The notes under the pieces are model-generated. The model worked only from the letters and a program-made list of their open reading frames with translations, made no database searches and was not told the origin of the DNA. The translations under genes and the position numbers were made by a program. A stretch of 64,000 nucleotides of DNA from Jeotgalicoccus marinus DSM 19772 (GTDB lineage Bacteria; Bacillota; Bacilli; Staphylococcales; Salinicoccaceae): contig NZ_AUEE01000007.1 of the NCBI RefSeq assembly GCF_000425825.1, forward strand, positions 62,001-126,000, given 5' to 3'. Below are positions 17,666 through 25,177 of the stretch, piece after piece (the stretch's first letter is position 1; each line of letters starts with the position of its first letter).

Positions 17666-19058
17666 CTTTATCGAAGAGGTTAAACGGAACATTCCTTCAA
17701 ATACGAAAATATTACCGTCTGTAATCGTGGCTCAAGCGATTTTGGAATCGGCACGTGGCACGTCGGAATTAGCTCGTAAAGCGAATAATCTATTCGGCAT
17801 TAAAGGTAATTACAACGGGCAATCCTACACCGTTCGTACAAAAGAATATCTGAACGGTAGATGGACGACAGTCAACGCTGCATTTAAGAAATATCCGAGT
17901 TATCGTGAATCGATTATTGATCACGGTAACTTTTTTACGTCCACACCGTGGCGGACACAGAACTATAGAAACGTACTGAACGCTAAAGACTATAAAACGC
18001 AAGCGAGAGCGTTGCAGTCGTCGGGGTACGCTACTGACCCTCAGTACGCCAATAAACTCATTAACTTAATCGAAACAAATAACTTATCGTCATTGGACGG
18101 TAATAATGGAGGTAATAGCGTGGGATATACGATAGTAAATCAGATGAATCCAAGCATGTATAAATACAATGCGCCATACTCAATGCAACCGCTAGAAATC
18201 TGTATACACAATACAGCGAACACAGCGACTGCTAGAAACGAAGTAGCATACATGAACCGTACAGCCAACTACACGTCTTATCACGTTGCCATAGACGATA
18301 AAGAAGCAGTACAAGCGATTCCATTTAACCGTAATGCTTTCGCAGCAGGTGACGGTGCAAATGGACGAGGTAACCGTAGAGCAATACACATCGAAATTTG
18401 TTACTCATTGGACGGTGGTAATAACGGACACCAATCTGCTAGATACCTTAAAGCAGAAGAAAACGCAGCGCTTTATACAGCGTATGTACTTCACCAATAT
18501 GGTTGGGGCGTTGATAAAGTTAAGAAACACCAAGACTATTCAGGAAAGTATTGCCCACATGTTATCTTAGCGAATGGTAAGTGGAACTGGTTCAAAAACC
18601 GTGTTCAACAACACCTTAACGCTATTAAGAAAGGCTCATCTAGTGCGTCTAAGAAAACGACTTCTAAGCCGAAAGTGAGTAAGAAGCCACAAGGCGTTAG
18701 TGAAAAAGGGTGGAGCTTCGCAGGGACATTTGTTGCATCTGAAACGATCGTTGTACGTCGTGGTTACAAGTCTACAGGCGCACCACGTTTGCATTTGAAT
18801 AAACCAGTAGCAGAAGGTAGTTATCTACGTCCAGGCGACTTCATTAACTTTGACCACGTATGGTTCGCAGATGGCTACTGGTGGGTACGCTTTAAGTATC
18901 CAGGCAGAAAAGATAGTAACTACTACTTTGTTCCGCTTGGTGTCCGTAATCCAGCAGTATCGTTTGGTAAAGCGAAACTGTGGGGTAAACTCACGAAGTT
19001 GAGTACGAAGAAAGACTCGAAAGTGCTAGATTGGCATAAGAAGAACGCAATAAAATAA
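17658..19058 (+). CDS. Endolysin: glucosaminidase + amidase_2 + SH3b
   Basis: 467 residues from ATG 17658; the frame is open further up but that is the previous gene. Residues about 15-145 are a glucosaminidase domain (LPSVIVAQAILESARG with catalytic Glu, NNLFGIKG). Residues about 155-310 are a zinc amidase_2 (IHNTAN, a GDG-rich loop, then KKHQDYSGKYCPH supplying His and Cys ligands). After a Ser/Lys linker, about 350-445 is an SH3b wall-binding domain. This three-part plan is typical of staphylococcal phages. No signal peptide, so release depends on the holin. Confidence 0.95.
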   Translation: MSNFIEEVKRNIPSNTKILPSVIVAQAILESARGTSELARKANNLFGIKGNYNGQSYTVRTKEYLNGRWTTVNAAFKKYPSYRESIIDHGNFFTSTPWRTQNYRNVLNAKDYKTQARALQSSGYATDPQYANKLINLIETNNLSSLDGNNGGNSVGYTIVNQMNPSMYKYNAPYSMQPLEICIHNTANTATARNEVAYMNRTANYTSYHVAIDDKEAVQAIPFNRNAFAAGDGANGRGNRRAIHIEICYSLDGGNNGHQSARYLKAEENAALYTAYVLHQYGWGVDKVKKHQDYSGKYCPHVILANGKWNWFKNRVQQHLNAIKKGSSSASKKTTSKPKVSKKPQGVSEKGWSFAGTFVASETIVVRRGYKSTGAPRLHLNKPVAEGSYLRPGDFINFDHVWFADGYWWVRFKYPGRKDSNYYFVPLGVRNPAVSFGKAKLWGKLTKLSTKKDSKVLDWHKKNAIK

Positions 19059-19135
19059 AAACATCATAAAACAAGTGTAATCAATACTAAAAACTACAAT
19101 ATAGTGATTTAACAAATACCATTTAAGATTAAAAC

Positions 19136-19181
19136 ACCCCTCAAACAGTTACTGGAATGGCTGTAAGAGGGGGTATTTTTT
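19136..19181 (+). terminator. Terminator of phage late operon
   Basis: ACCCCTC and GAGGGGGT pair, with an inner ACAG/CTGT stem, followed by A and six T. Marks the end of the structural/lysis transcript. Confidence 0.85.
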
Positions 19182-19193
19182 ATGCCATTTTTA

Positions 19194-19235
19194 AGATTTT
19201 CGCAATTTCTTATTCATAGATTGCGATGAAAATCT
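19194..19235. promoter_or_regulatory. Long imperfect palindrome before the PIN cassette
   Basis: AGATTTT-CGCAAT pairs with ATTGCG-ATG-AAAATCT around a 13-base centre, leaving a three-base bulge. A T-rich run follows (19237-19246), so it may be a second terminator; it also lies 64 bp before the cassette start and could be an operator. Sequence alone does not decide. Confidence 0.5.
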
Positions 19236-19298
19236 GTTATTTTTTCTATTTGTAGTCTAATATAGATATTGATAGAAAGAATATGGAGGCGAAAAATT

Positions 19299-19922
19299 AT
19301 GAAAACCATTGAGGTGATTTTTCCAGCTAATATCGGGGATATGTCAGGAACTAAGGCGAACACAATTAGAAGTGTCATTGACAATGTTCTTGAACCCTTA
19401 CAAAGAGATGTGACACACACATCAAAAAAATTAGATTTCAATATAGATGTAAACCCACAAACTTTTAGAATTGGCACAAGTACAGGAATCGAAGAAAGTT
19501 TTCTTGATACTCCTGCATCAGAAATTATTGCAAAAGTGACAAGCGAAATATTTAAAGCTCTACTACATGACTACACAGGAAATGTGGAAGTAGTTTACAC
19601 AGTTACCAATGAGTTGAATTACAATTGGATTGAAAATAGAACTCAGTTCTCAAACGTGGATGGAATCAAATATTCAGGGTATAAACTATCTTATCAGAAA
19701 GATGGTTTCCTGGGTGATGTTTTAGTTCAACCTGATTATAACCAAGGTCTTGAAAAAGATATTAAAGAAACATTTTTCCAAGCTATTATGAGAAACTCTA
19801 ATTTAGCCAATACAAACATAAAAGACTCTCAAGGTATAGAAGATAATATCAGTGAGATTATTCGAAGAATTGAAGGTGTCTATAAAGACGCTAGTAAATT
19901 TTTGAGTGATGATGTACTATGA
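19299..19922 (+). CDS. Unknown protein, first gene of PIN cassette
   Basis: 207 residues, ATG after ATGGAGGCG; a longer frame (from 19269) lacks a ribosome site. The protein is soluble and mixed alpha/beta, opening with the strand MKTIEVIFPANIGDM. No family is recognised. Its stop overlaps the next ATG (ATGA), and that gene overlaps a PIN-domain gene in the same way, so the three are one unit behind the phage late terminators. A+T content is higher and codon choice looser than in the tail genes, as for cargo. It could be an antitoxin, a regulator or a trigger protein; all inference. Confidence 0.75.
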   Translation: MKTIEVIFPANIGDMSGTKANTIRSVIDNVLEPLQRDVTHTSKKLDFNIDVNPQTFRIGTSTGIEESFLDTPASEIIAKVTSEIFKALLHDYTGNVEVVYTVTNELNYNWIENRTQFSNVDGIKYSGYKLSYQKDGFLGDVLVQPDYNQGLEKDIKETFFQAIMRNSNLANTNIKDSQGIEDNISEIIRRIEGVYKDASKFLSDDVL

Positions 19923-20089
19923 ACGCACTGAAAAGAAGAGAAGAAATTTTAACGAAAATAAAACAAAAAAGAGAAAAACAAAAAACTGACACTTTTAGAG
20001 AAAAAAATAAAAACAAAAAGTATAGTATAGATTTTAATAAAAATATATATGATGAATTACTATTCCGCAGTAGGGAGGGAGATAAATGA
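19919..20089 (+). CDS. Small basic protein, second gene of PIN cassette
   Basis: 56 residues. ATG 19919 overlaps the preceding TGA by ATGA, and its own TGA (20087-20089) overlaps the PIN gene ATG in the same manner. The N-terminal two thirds are extremely Lys/Arg/Glu-rich (KRREEILTKIKQKREKQK), helical and probably nucleic-acid binding; the end is FNKNIYDELLFRSREGDK. The size and layout recall small antitoxins, but there is no recognisable ribbon-helix-helix or AbrB pattern. Confidence 0.7.
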   Translation: MNALKRREEILTKIKQKREKQKTDTFREKNKNKKYSIDFNKNIYDELLFRSREGDK

Positions 20090-20715
20090 ACAATCCCAAC
20101 CCTAATACTAAAGCTTTCTCTATTAGAACATCTGACGGCATTACCGCAGATCAAATAGATGATTTATCATACGTGGACACCAATTTTTTGCTCGACTTAA
20201 ACAACAAAAATTCTAAACACCATTCATATTGTACGGATTTTGTTGCGTTAATGGAGGAAAATGATAAATTTATCGCATATTCAAGTTGGGTAGAGAATGA
20301 ACTGAGTAGAATTTTAAGACTCCAATATGCAAGAACATATTATAAAATTGATAGAATCAGCGATATAGATAAGCTGCCTTTAACAGATAGACAACTCATA
20401 AATCAAACTGCATTTTCTGAAGCTGAACAATTAATATCTTCACTTGATCATATGTCTCTTAATGTAGGATCTCCTAGCAGTAGCGCTAATGAAGAAGCAA
20501 AGAATATAAGTATCCAATCAGGAATGCAATTTGATGACTCTCTTCACATCTCAGTTGGTCTGGAAAATGGCATCAATAGTTATATCACAAGTGATGGAGG
20601 CTTCTTAGATTTTAGAAACGGTAAAAACAATATAAATATTTATGGGGCAAGCCAAACTATAAGTGACCTATATAAAAAAGAGCCTGATAAAAACAGACTA
20701 AAATTCGAATTTTAA
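20086..20715 (+). CDS. PIN-domain nuclease, third gene of prophage cassette
   Basis: 209 residues with the four acidic positions of a PIN (VapC-like) metal site. Asp31 is in YVDTNFLLDL, Glu70/Glu72 in SSWVENELSRI, Asp150/151 in MQFDDSLHISVGLENG and Asp170 in YITSDGGF. These are the canonical DTNxLLD, E, DALHxA and TxDxxF signatures. PIN proteins cleave RNA, often tRNA or rRNA, and many are toxins. It is longer than a typical VapC (about 130 residues), with an insert of roughly 70 residues between the second and third motifs. GGGAGGGA serves the start; a strong terminator follows. Toxin or defence role is inferred. Confidence 0.85.
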   Translation: MNNPNPNTKAFSIRTSDGITADQIDDLSYVDTNFLLDLNNKNSKHHSYCTDFVALMEENDKFIAYSSWVENELSRILRLQYARTYYKIDRISDIDKLPLTDRQLINQTAFSEAEQLISSLDHMSLNVGSPSSSANEEAKNISIQSGMQFDDSLHISVGLENGINSYITSDGGFLDFRNGKNNINIYGASQTISDLYKKEPDKNRLKFEF

Positions 20716-20741
20716 CCACCTCACAGCAGGTGGTCTTTTTT
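20714..20741 (+). terminator. Terminator of PIN cassette
   Basis: ACCACCT and AGGTGGT pair perfectly around CACAGC, followed by C and six T. Confidence 0.88.
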
Positions 20742-20744
20742 ATC

Positions 20745-20774
20745 TTTACATACCAAACATACGTTCGATATAAT
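20745..20774 (+). promoter_or_regulatory. Promoter with SOS (LexA) box for yolD-like gene
   Basis: TTTACA (20745-20750) and TATAAT (20769-20774) are 18 bp apart. Between them sits CAAACATACGTTCG (20754-20767), one base off the Gram-positive LexA consensus CGAAC-N4-GTTCG. LexA bound here would block RNA polymerase, so the gene should be induced by DNA damage. Confidence 0.8.
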
Positions 20775-20792
20775 TACTCGTGAGGTGATTAT

Positions 20793-21167
20793 ATGGACTA
20801 TCGTGAGCTCCCACAATCGGAACTAAACAGTAACATCCCACAAGGTCGAGGCATGATTAAGTGGGCACCGTTTGCCACTATGCCCGAGCAGTATGAGAAT
20901 GTGGATAAGATGATTGAGGCACAACTACACGTGCCAGAGCCAAGCTTAACAGAGGACTTACTACAAGCCTTAGAGTTAAAGTTACGTGAGTTAATCGACT
21001 GTAATGTTGTATTGCGATATTGGTCCGTTGGTTATGAGTACCAGATCGAGTGCAAGATAGAGTATATAGACAATTGGAGTAGGGTGGTTAGTGTATCGAA
21101 AGATGACCACATTATATATGTAGAATTTAAGCATATATATGAAGTGAGACGGTATGATTATATTTAG
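20793..21167 (+). CDS. YolD-like protein
   Basis: 124 residues. The opening IPQGRGMIKWAPFATMPEQYE is the YolD-like signature, and the C-terminal half (SVGYEYQIECKIEYIDNWSRVV, then IYVEFKHIYEV) matches the small beta domain of the family. YolD-like proteins are usually found beside Y-family polymerase UvrX, often in prophages, and are thought to act in SOS mutagenesis; no polymerase gene is present here. The LexA-type box in the promoter agrees with damage control. GAGGTGATT precedes the ATG. Confidence 0.88.
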   Translation: MDYRELPQSELNSNIPQGRGMIKWAPFATMPEQYENVDKMIEAQLHVPEPSLTEDLLQALELKLRELIDCNVVLRYWSVGYEYQIECKIEYIDNWSRVVSVSKDDHIIYVEFKHIYEVRRYDYI

Positions 21168-21211
21168 CTTATTCAGACGAACATTTAATAATTCGTTTAT
21201 ATGAGCGAATG

Positions 21212-21282
21212 TGGTATAATATAGGTTCACAAAAATAGCGTTCATGGGTAAACCGCCTCTGAGGGAAGTCAGGGCGGTTGTT
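21212..21282 (+). ncRNA. Possible short transcript with GGGAAG-loop hairpin
   Basis: An extended -10 (TGGTATAAT, 21212-21220) leads into a hairpin at 21251-21279: AACCGCC, one bulged T, CTGA, loop GGGAAG, TCAG, GGCGGTT. A weak T-rich end follows. The same span could read a 13-codon ORF from ATG 21244. It may be a small RNA, a leader, or a remnant of a type I toxin locus. Confidence 0.4.
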
Positions 21283-21292
21283 TAAATGTATA

Positions 21293-21562
21293 TTATTTTG
21301 CAAAACGAAGACTTCTTTCAGCTACCCTAAGTACATCATCAGGTGTAACATTTTCTTGAACCCCATTTTCTTTGGAAAACAGTACGATTATATCATTGTT
21401 AAATTCTGAAGACTCATTTAAATTTTGATATACTACCGTCAATACAGTTTGTTTTGAAGTATCATAATATAATCTCGCAGCAGCTGAAGACTCATTGAAT
21501 AGAGTGATTTGAGTTTCTAAATCACTTTTTGAGTTATTAATAATATTATCTATTTTAATCAA
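21293..21562 (-). CDS. Hypothetical protein (89 aa), reverse strand
   Basis: An 89-residue frame on the minus strand, starting with TTG 21562 (MIKIDN). A GGAGG lies upstream but only one base from that TTG, so the exact start is doubtful. Composition is protein-like (LTVVYQNLNESSEFNNDIIVLF), with a helical C-terminus VTPDDVLRVAERSLRFAK. It is convergent with the hairpin transcript and divergent from the next gene. No family recognised. Confidence 0.5.
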   Translation of the reverse strand: MIKIDNIINNSKSDLETQITLFNESSAAARLYYDTSKQTVLTVVYQNLNESSEFNNDIIVLFSKENGVQENVTPDDVLRVAERSLRFAK

Positions 21563-21624
21563 TCCTCCAATATCTCAATTATTATAGTATAATATATTTA
21601 CTGCTTATAGGAAAGGGGATATAC

Positions 21625-22455
21625 ATGGTAATTTTTAAAGAAAAAACATTGTCCGTTAACTTTGAAGACTTAAAGCTACACCATATAAAAGAAGCTCATC
21701 CTAATATTTTAAAAGTTATACATAAAGGGGTAAGTTTCCAATTCAAAATTATTTTGAAAAATAACACAGATAATTTAGTTGTATTCTTTAACGGTGCTTA
21801 TGATCCGGCAAAGAATCAACCTCCAATATTCGCCAGAAGTAGTTGGTACAGAGACTATAATGCGAATTGTATATTTGTAGATGATCCAACGGTACATGAT
21901 AATGAAATCACTGTAGGTTGGGGTATCGGTGATAAAGATGTATATTATTTCCCCTTGATGAGTGAGGTTATTATTAAGTTATCAAAATTTTTAAAAGTCT
22001 ATCCTAAGAAAACAGTATATTACGGTTCATCTGCTGGAGGATTCATGTCATTAGCTGCATCAATTTTGCATAAAAACAGTACTGCTGTTATTAATAATCC
22101 TCAAGTACATGTTAGAAGTATAAGTCAAGGTGGACGATATTATAATTTAATTAATTCTAATTTCGCCGGTCTCAATGAATATAGAATACAATCGATGTTC
22201 AGTGATCGATTTAATGTAATTGAGCAAATGCATAGAGCAAAATATATACCAAAGGTTTTTTATTTACTTAATAGAGATAGCAGAGAAGACGTTGAACTTC
22301 AATTTAGAATTTTTGAAGAATACGTTAAAAGTAGACCTCAGGAAGATAAAGAGAAAATTGAATATATATTATACAGTTCTGATGGTGGGCATAATGGTAT
22401 GTATGATAGAGAAAAAACGGCAGCATTAATTAACAATATTTTAAAGAGTGAATAG
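21625..22455 (+). CDS. Alpha/beta-hydrolase-like protein, XcbB/CpsF-like capsule type
   Basis: 276 residues after GAAAGGGG. It has a GSSAGG nucleophile elbow (YYGSSAGGFMSLAAS, about residues 134-148), a possible acid in the LLNRDS segment and a C-terminal GGHNGMYDREK supplying His. This resembles XcbB/CpsF-type capsule biosynthesis proteins and related Asp2-like surface hydrolases. There is no signal peptide. A capsule-type gene between the PIN cassette and the presumed attR suggests surface-changing prophage cargo. The family link is from memory of motif style; the fold is more secure than the role. Confidence 0.65.
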   Translation: MVIFKEKTLSVNFEDLKLHHIKEAHPNILKVIHKGVSFQFKIILKNNTDNLVVFFNGAYDPAKNQPPIFARSSWYRDYNANCIFVDDPTVHDNEITVGWGIGDKDVYYFPLMSEVIIKLSKFLKVYPKKTVYYGSSAGGFMSLAASILHKNSTAVINNPQVHVRSISQGGRYYNLINSNFAGLNEYRIQSMFSDRFNVIEQMHRAKYIPKVFYLLNRDSREDVELQFRIFEEYVKSRPQEDKEKIEYILYSSDGGHNGMYDREKTAALINNILKSE

Positions 22456-22701
22456 ATTTTTACAGAACTTCATTATTGTTTCTTACATATTTAAATTATG
22501 AGAAAAGGAATGTCGAGGAACAATTTCTGTTCATTTTGAAATAGACTGTATATATAGAATATACATGACTAAAGCCACCTGGGAAGAGGTGGCTTGTCAA
22601 AAAAAGCGGTAGTATAGGGAACTGAGTTTTGAGTTTAAAAGTTTTAAGCTTGGCAATATATTGTCAACGAGCGCTTGAATCCCTTGAGATATAAGACTTA
22701 G
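22456..22701. other. Intergenic right end of prophage, no gene seen
   Basis: About 250 bases without a convincing gene. It holds the second GGGAAG-loop hairpin (22572-22595) and A+T-rich DNA up to the presumed attR. Very short frames here have no ribosome site. Confidence 0.6.
22572..22595 (+). ncRNA. Second hairpin with GGGAAG loop
   Basis: AAGCCACCT and AGGTGGCTT pair perfectly around the loop GGGAAG. There is no T-run after it, so it is not an ordinary terminator. It lies in a 15-codon ORF (ATG 22564) whose MTKATWEEV start parallels MGKPPLREV of the first hairpin at 21251-21279. Confidence 0.4.
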
Positions 22702-22719
22702 AAATTCCCTCCATCTCCG
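22702..22719 (+). other. Probable prophage attachment site (attR) in tRNA-Ser-like 3' end
   Basis: AAATTCCCTCCATCTCCG reads like the T-arm and acceptor end of a tRNA-Ser with G73. Compare the complete tRNA-Ser in this window, which ends AAATCCCTCGCTGTCCG. No 5' part of a tRNA lies before it, but a strong terminator follows at once. That is what attR looks like after integration into the 3' end of a tRNA gene. A tmRNA 3' end is an alternative. Confidence 0.55.
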
Positions 22720-22725
22720 TTCTTA

Positions 22726-22757
22726 AAGCTTAACCAATTATGGTTAAGCTTTTTTTG
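22726..22757 (+). terminator. Terminator behind the attR-like sequence
   Basis: AAGCTTAACC and GGTTAAGCTT pair perfectly over ten bases around AATTAT, then a T-run. Probably the native terminator of the tRNA or tmRNA gene used for integration. Confidence 0.85.
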
Positions 22758-22936
22758 ATTCAATATATTTTACTAGTCATAAGCTATTTATACTGATTAA
22801 TTTTTCTTATTTTTGTATAAAACTATCACTTTATTAATAGTGGACAAAATTTAACATTATAATGATTGGAACATTTTGTAATTTCTAATATTAATATTTA
22901 TAAATCACTGTATAATCATTACAGGGGTGAGATTAG

Positions 22937-23197
22937 ATGGAGAAAATCAAAAAAACTATAGAGTCAGAATCTTGGGTAATCACAGATGTGGATCAAGAGA
23001 CAATCAGTTTTTATACAGATCGGTGGTCATATACTGTATTTAAACGTCCACTTTTTGGCTTTAGGATGACCATCTCATCAATAGATAGTAGCAAAATGGA
23101 CGACTACATATTCAAAACAGAATCTGAACTCATTCAATTTATTAAAAAAAATAAACAGAAATGGGAGACACAAGTCTCTGGATTCAAATCTAAATAA
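22937..23197 (+). CDS. Hypothetical protein (86 aa)
   Basis: ATG after GGGGTGAG. 86 residues, soluble, Lys-rich, with a strand-rich middle (ISFYTDRWSYTVFKRPLFGF) and a C-terminal helix ending in WETQVSGFKSK. It stands alone between the prophage end and the kinase gene, with its own terminator. No family is recognised. Confidence 0.7.
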   Translation: MEKIKKTIESESWVITDVDQETISFYTDRWSYTVFKRPLFGFRMTISSIDSSKMDDYIFKTESELIQFIKKNKQKWETQVSGFKSK

Positions 23198-23224
23198 CTT
23201 CGATAATGTCGAAGTTATTTTATT
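23193..23224 (+). terminator. Terminator, 11-bp stem
   Basis: AATAACTTCGA and TCGAAGTTATT pair perfectly around TAATG, followed by a T-rich run. It overlaps the stop of the preceding gene. Confidence 0.85.
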
Positions 23225-23305
23225 TGTGAAGTTTTATCACATATTTACCCAGTGAAATGTTATTATAGTAAGGGTTTATTAAAAAAATATAACTTGGTGA
23301 ATATA

Positions 23306-24025
23306 ATGAGTATTAATAGTAAAGGTGATGGTTACTTGATTACATTAGCAGGGACAATAGGTGCTGGTAAGACAGAATGGGGCAAGGTTATTGCCAAACA
23401 TTTCGGAGTAGATTTATTAGAAGAGAAGGTAGATGGCAATCCATTCTTGGCCAAGTATTATGATGATCCGGAGAGATATAGTTTCCATTTACAAGTCTTT
23501 TTCTTAAATCATCGTTTTAAGGCGATTAAGAGTGCTATGGCACATCCAAATTCTGTATTAGATCGATCTATTTATGAAGATGCAATGATTTTTGCGCGAT
23601 TGCAGTTTGAAAATGGATCTATGGATAAGGATGAGTACGACACTTATCTAGAGTTACATGAGAATATGATGGAAGAATTGCATGATTTATATAAACAGCA
23701 AGTTTTATATAAAAAATCACCTGATTTAATGGTGCTCGTACATGGTTCTTTTGATGAAGTAATGAGACGTATTAGACGACGTGGTCGTTATTATGAGCAA
23801 ATCGAAGGGAACCCAGGCTTACTGAAGTACTATGAAGACTTATATAATATGTATGAAAAGCAATTCTTAAGCGAGTATGAAGATAAAGAAATTTCTCCAG
23901 TTTATACAATTGATATTGATAAGATGGATATCTACGAACCAGAACATGTAAAAGAAGTGTTAGCAGGTATTGAAGAAACATTGAAAAATAATAGAGGGTT
24001 CGTTCATCCTGAAGAGCTAGAATAA
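23306..24025 (+). CDS. Deoxynucleoside kinase (deoxyadenosine/deoxycytidine kinase type)
   Basis: 239 residues from ATG 23306 (TTGGTGA upstream). The first 18 codons of the longer open frame lack a ribosome site. Motifs: P-loop GTIGAGKT (about 15-22), DRSIYEDAMIFAR (the dNK DRS motif), and an arginine-rich lid RRIRRRGRYYE. These phosphorylate deoxynucleosides with ATP in the salvage pathway. Staphylococci usually have two adjacent paralogues; only one is here. Confidence 0.92.
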   Translation: MSINSKGDGYLITLAGTIGAGKTEWGKVIAKHFGVDLLEEKVDGNPFLAKYYDDPERYSFHLQVFFLNHRFKAIKSAMAHPNSVLDRSIYEDAMIFARLQFENGSMDKDEYDTYLELHENMMEELHDLYKQQVLYKKSPDLMVLVHGSFDEVMRRIRRRGRYYEQIEGNPGLLKYYEDLYNMYEKQFLSEYEDKEISPVYTIDIDKMDIYEPEHVKEVLAGIEETLKNNRGFVHPEELE

Positions 24026-24030
24026 AAAAA

Positions 24031-24064
24031 ATGACAGGTGCCAATATTTTGGTACCTGTCATTT
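24031..24064. terminator. Bidirectional terminator, convergent genes
   Basis: ATGACAGGTGCC and GGTACCTGTCAT pair with one bulge; A-runs and T-runs flank both sides. It overlaps the 3' end of the minus-strand C45 gene. Confidence 0.8.
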
Positions 24065-25102
24065 CATGTTTACGAACAGTTTATCAGAGTTAATATGTCC
24101 TTTTAATTTACTTACATTCACATTCTCACCACTGATCCATTTATTAAAGTCAAAGATAACTGGCTTTCTATCTGTACCTAAGGAGAAAAGGCTAGTTAAA
24201 GTTTTAGGGAAGTACATGGATGTGTGCAAGGTACCTGCTGATGCATCATATTTATGAGAGGCAATACCGTGTTTCATTTGATTCATAATCTGAAAAGCAT
24301 CATAAGGTTTTGGCTGACCGCTTTGGTAATTGATAATATTTTGTTCACGTTCTCTAGTTTCTTCTTGTCTGTAGCGATTTTCTTCATTGAGAACATGGAA
24401 GTGATTCGTACATACATTAGATTGTCTATGGATGACTTTTCTTGGTGAAGCTTCTATTACATAAGGGATACCTGCTTGATCTTGTACCACATAAGAAAAT
24501 GAATGACGGTGAGGAACCTCCTTGAGTAAATCGATTGCATCATCGACGGTTTTACACGTCTCTAAGACAAGTCTTGAGATCATGCTACATAAGAAACCAT
24601 CCGAACTCTTCTTAGTATGAGTAAAGTTATAACCGATAGTTAAGCCTTTCTCATTCATCCCATCAATACGGCCTGCGATTTGCATTGAAGGACCAATCGT
24701 TGCTAAACCACGATCTGTTGGTTGATAAAAAACGTAACGACCTTCATAGCCTCTCGGATGACTATCGTAATTTCTAATGAGAAAATCCTCATCTGCAAAT
24801 ATAGAACAGCCGCTCACGACTAACTCCAAATAGTAGCCGCCAAATTGTTGTAAGGCAGTTTTAGTGTCTAAGTCTAAGGCATCTCTTAAGCCGTATATTT
24901 CTTCAACGATTTGTGGAGCAATTTTGTTAAGGAAATCAATTGATAATGATTCATCAGTTATAAAGTGTCTGTGCATGCGTGGTTTCCACTGTTTCTGTCT
25001 GTTCTTTAAAATAGGAGAGTCCTTTAATTTTTCACCTTGATAGCGGCCAAAATCATAATGACTGCCTCTAAACTGAACGACATCGCTGTAATATGAGTTC
25101 AT
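24059..25102 (-). CDS. C45 family autoproteolytic acyltransferase/hydrolase
   Basis: 347 residues from ATG 25102, after AAGGAGTGTGG. The SGCSIF motif places the N-terminal nucleophile Cys at residue 99; in this family (acyl-CoA:6-APA acyltransferase-like) self-cleavage before Cys frees it. Downstream are the expected NYDSHP, GMNEKGL and NFTHTKKSSDG segments, and the substrate strand HRHSFSYVVQDQAG. Bacterial members hydrolyse amides such as N-acyl amino acids; the substrate here is unknown. There is no signal peptide. It may be transcribed alone or by read-through past the sRNA terminator. Confidence 0.88.
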   Translation of the reverse strand: MNSYYSDVVQFRGSHYDFGRYQGEKLKDSPILKNRQKQWKPRMHRHFITDESLSIDFLNKIAPQIVEEIYGLRDALDLDTKTALQQFGGYYLELVVSGCSIFADEDFLIRNYDSHPRGYEGRYVFYQPTDRGLATIGPSMQIAGRIDGMNEKGLTIGYNFTHTKKSSDGFLCSMISRLVLETCKTVDDAIDLLKEVPHRHSFSYVVQDQAGIPYVIEASPRKVIHRQSNVCTNHFHVLNEENRYRQEETREREQNIINYQSGQPKPYDAFQIMNQMKHGIASHKYDASAGTLHTSMYFPKTLTSLFSLGTDRKPVIFDFNKWISGENVNVSKLKGHINSDKLFVNMK

Positions 25103-25177
25103 GACCACACTCCTTGTTTAATAATAGTAGACATATTATAAACTGTTTTAGAAGTATCTGGAAATTATCTGCTTATA

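Noticed and set aside
21600-22455. Capsule operon
   Set aside because: Only one gene with capsule-type resemblance is present; neighbours are phage cargo and housekeeping genes.
22498-22539. 13-codon ORF near the prophage end
   Set aside because: No ribosome site, no conservation argument, composition not protein-like.
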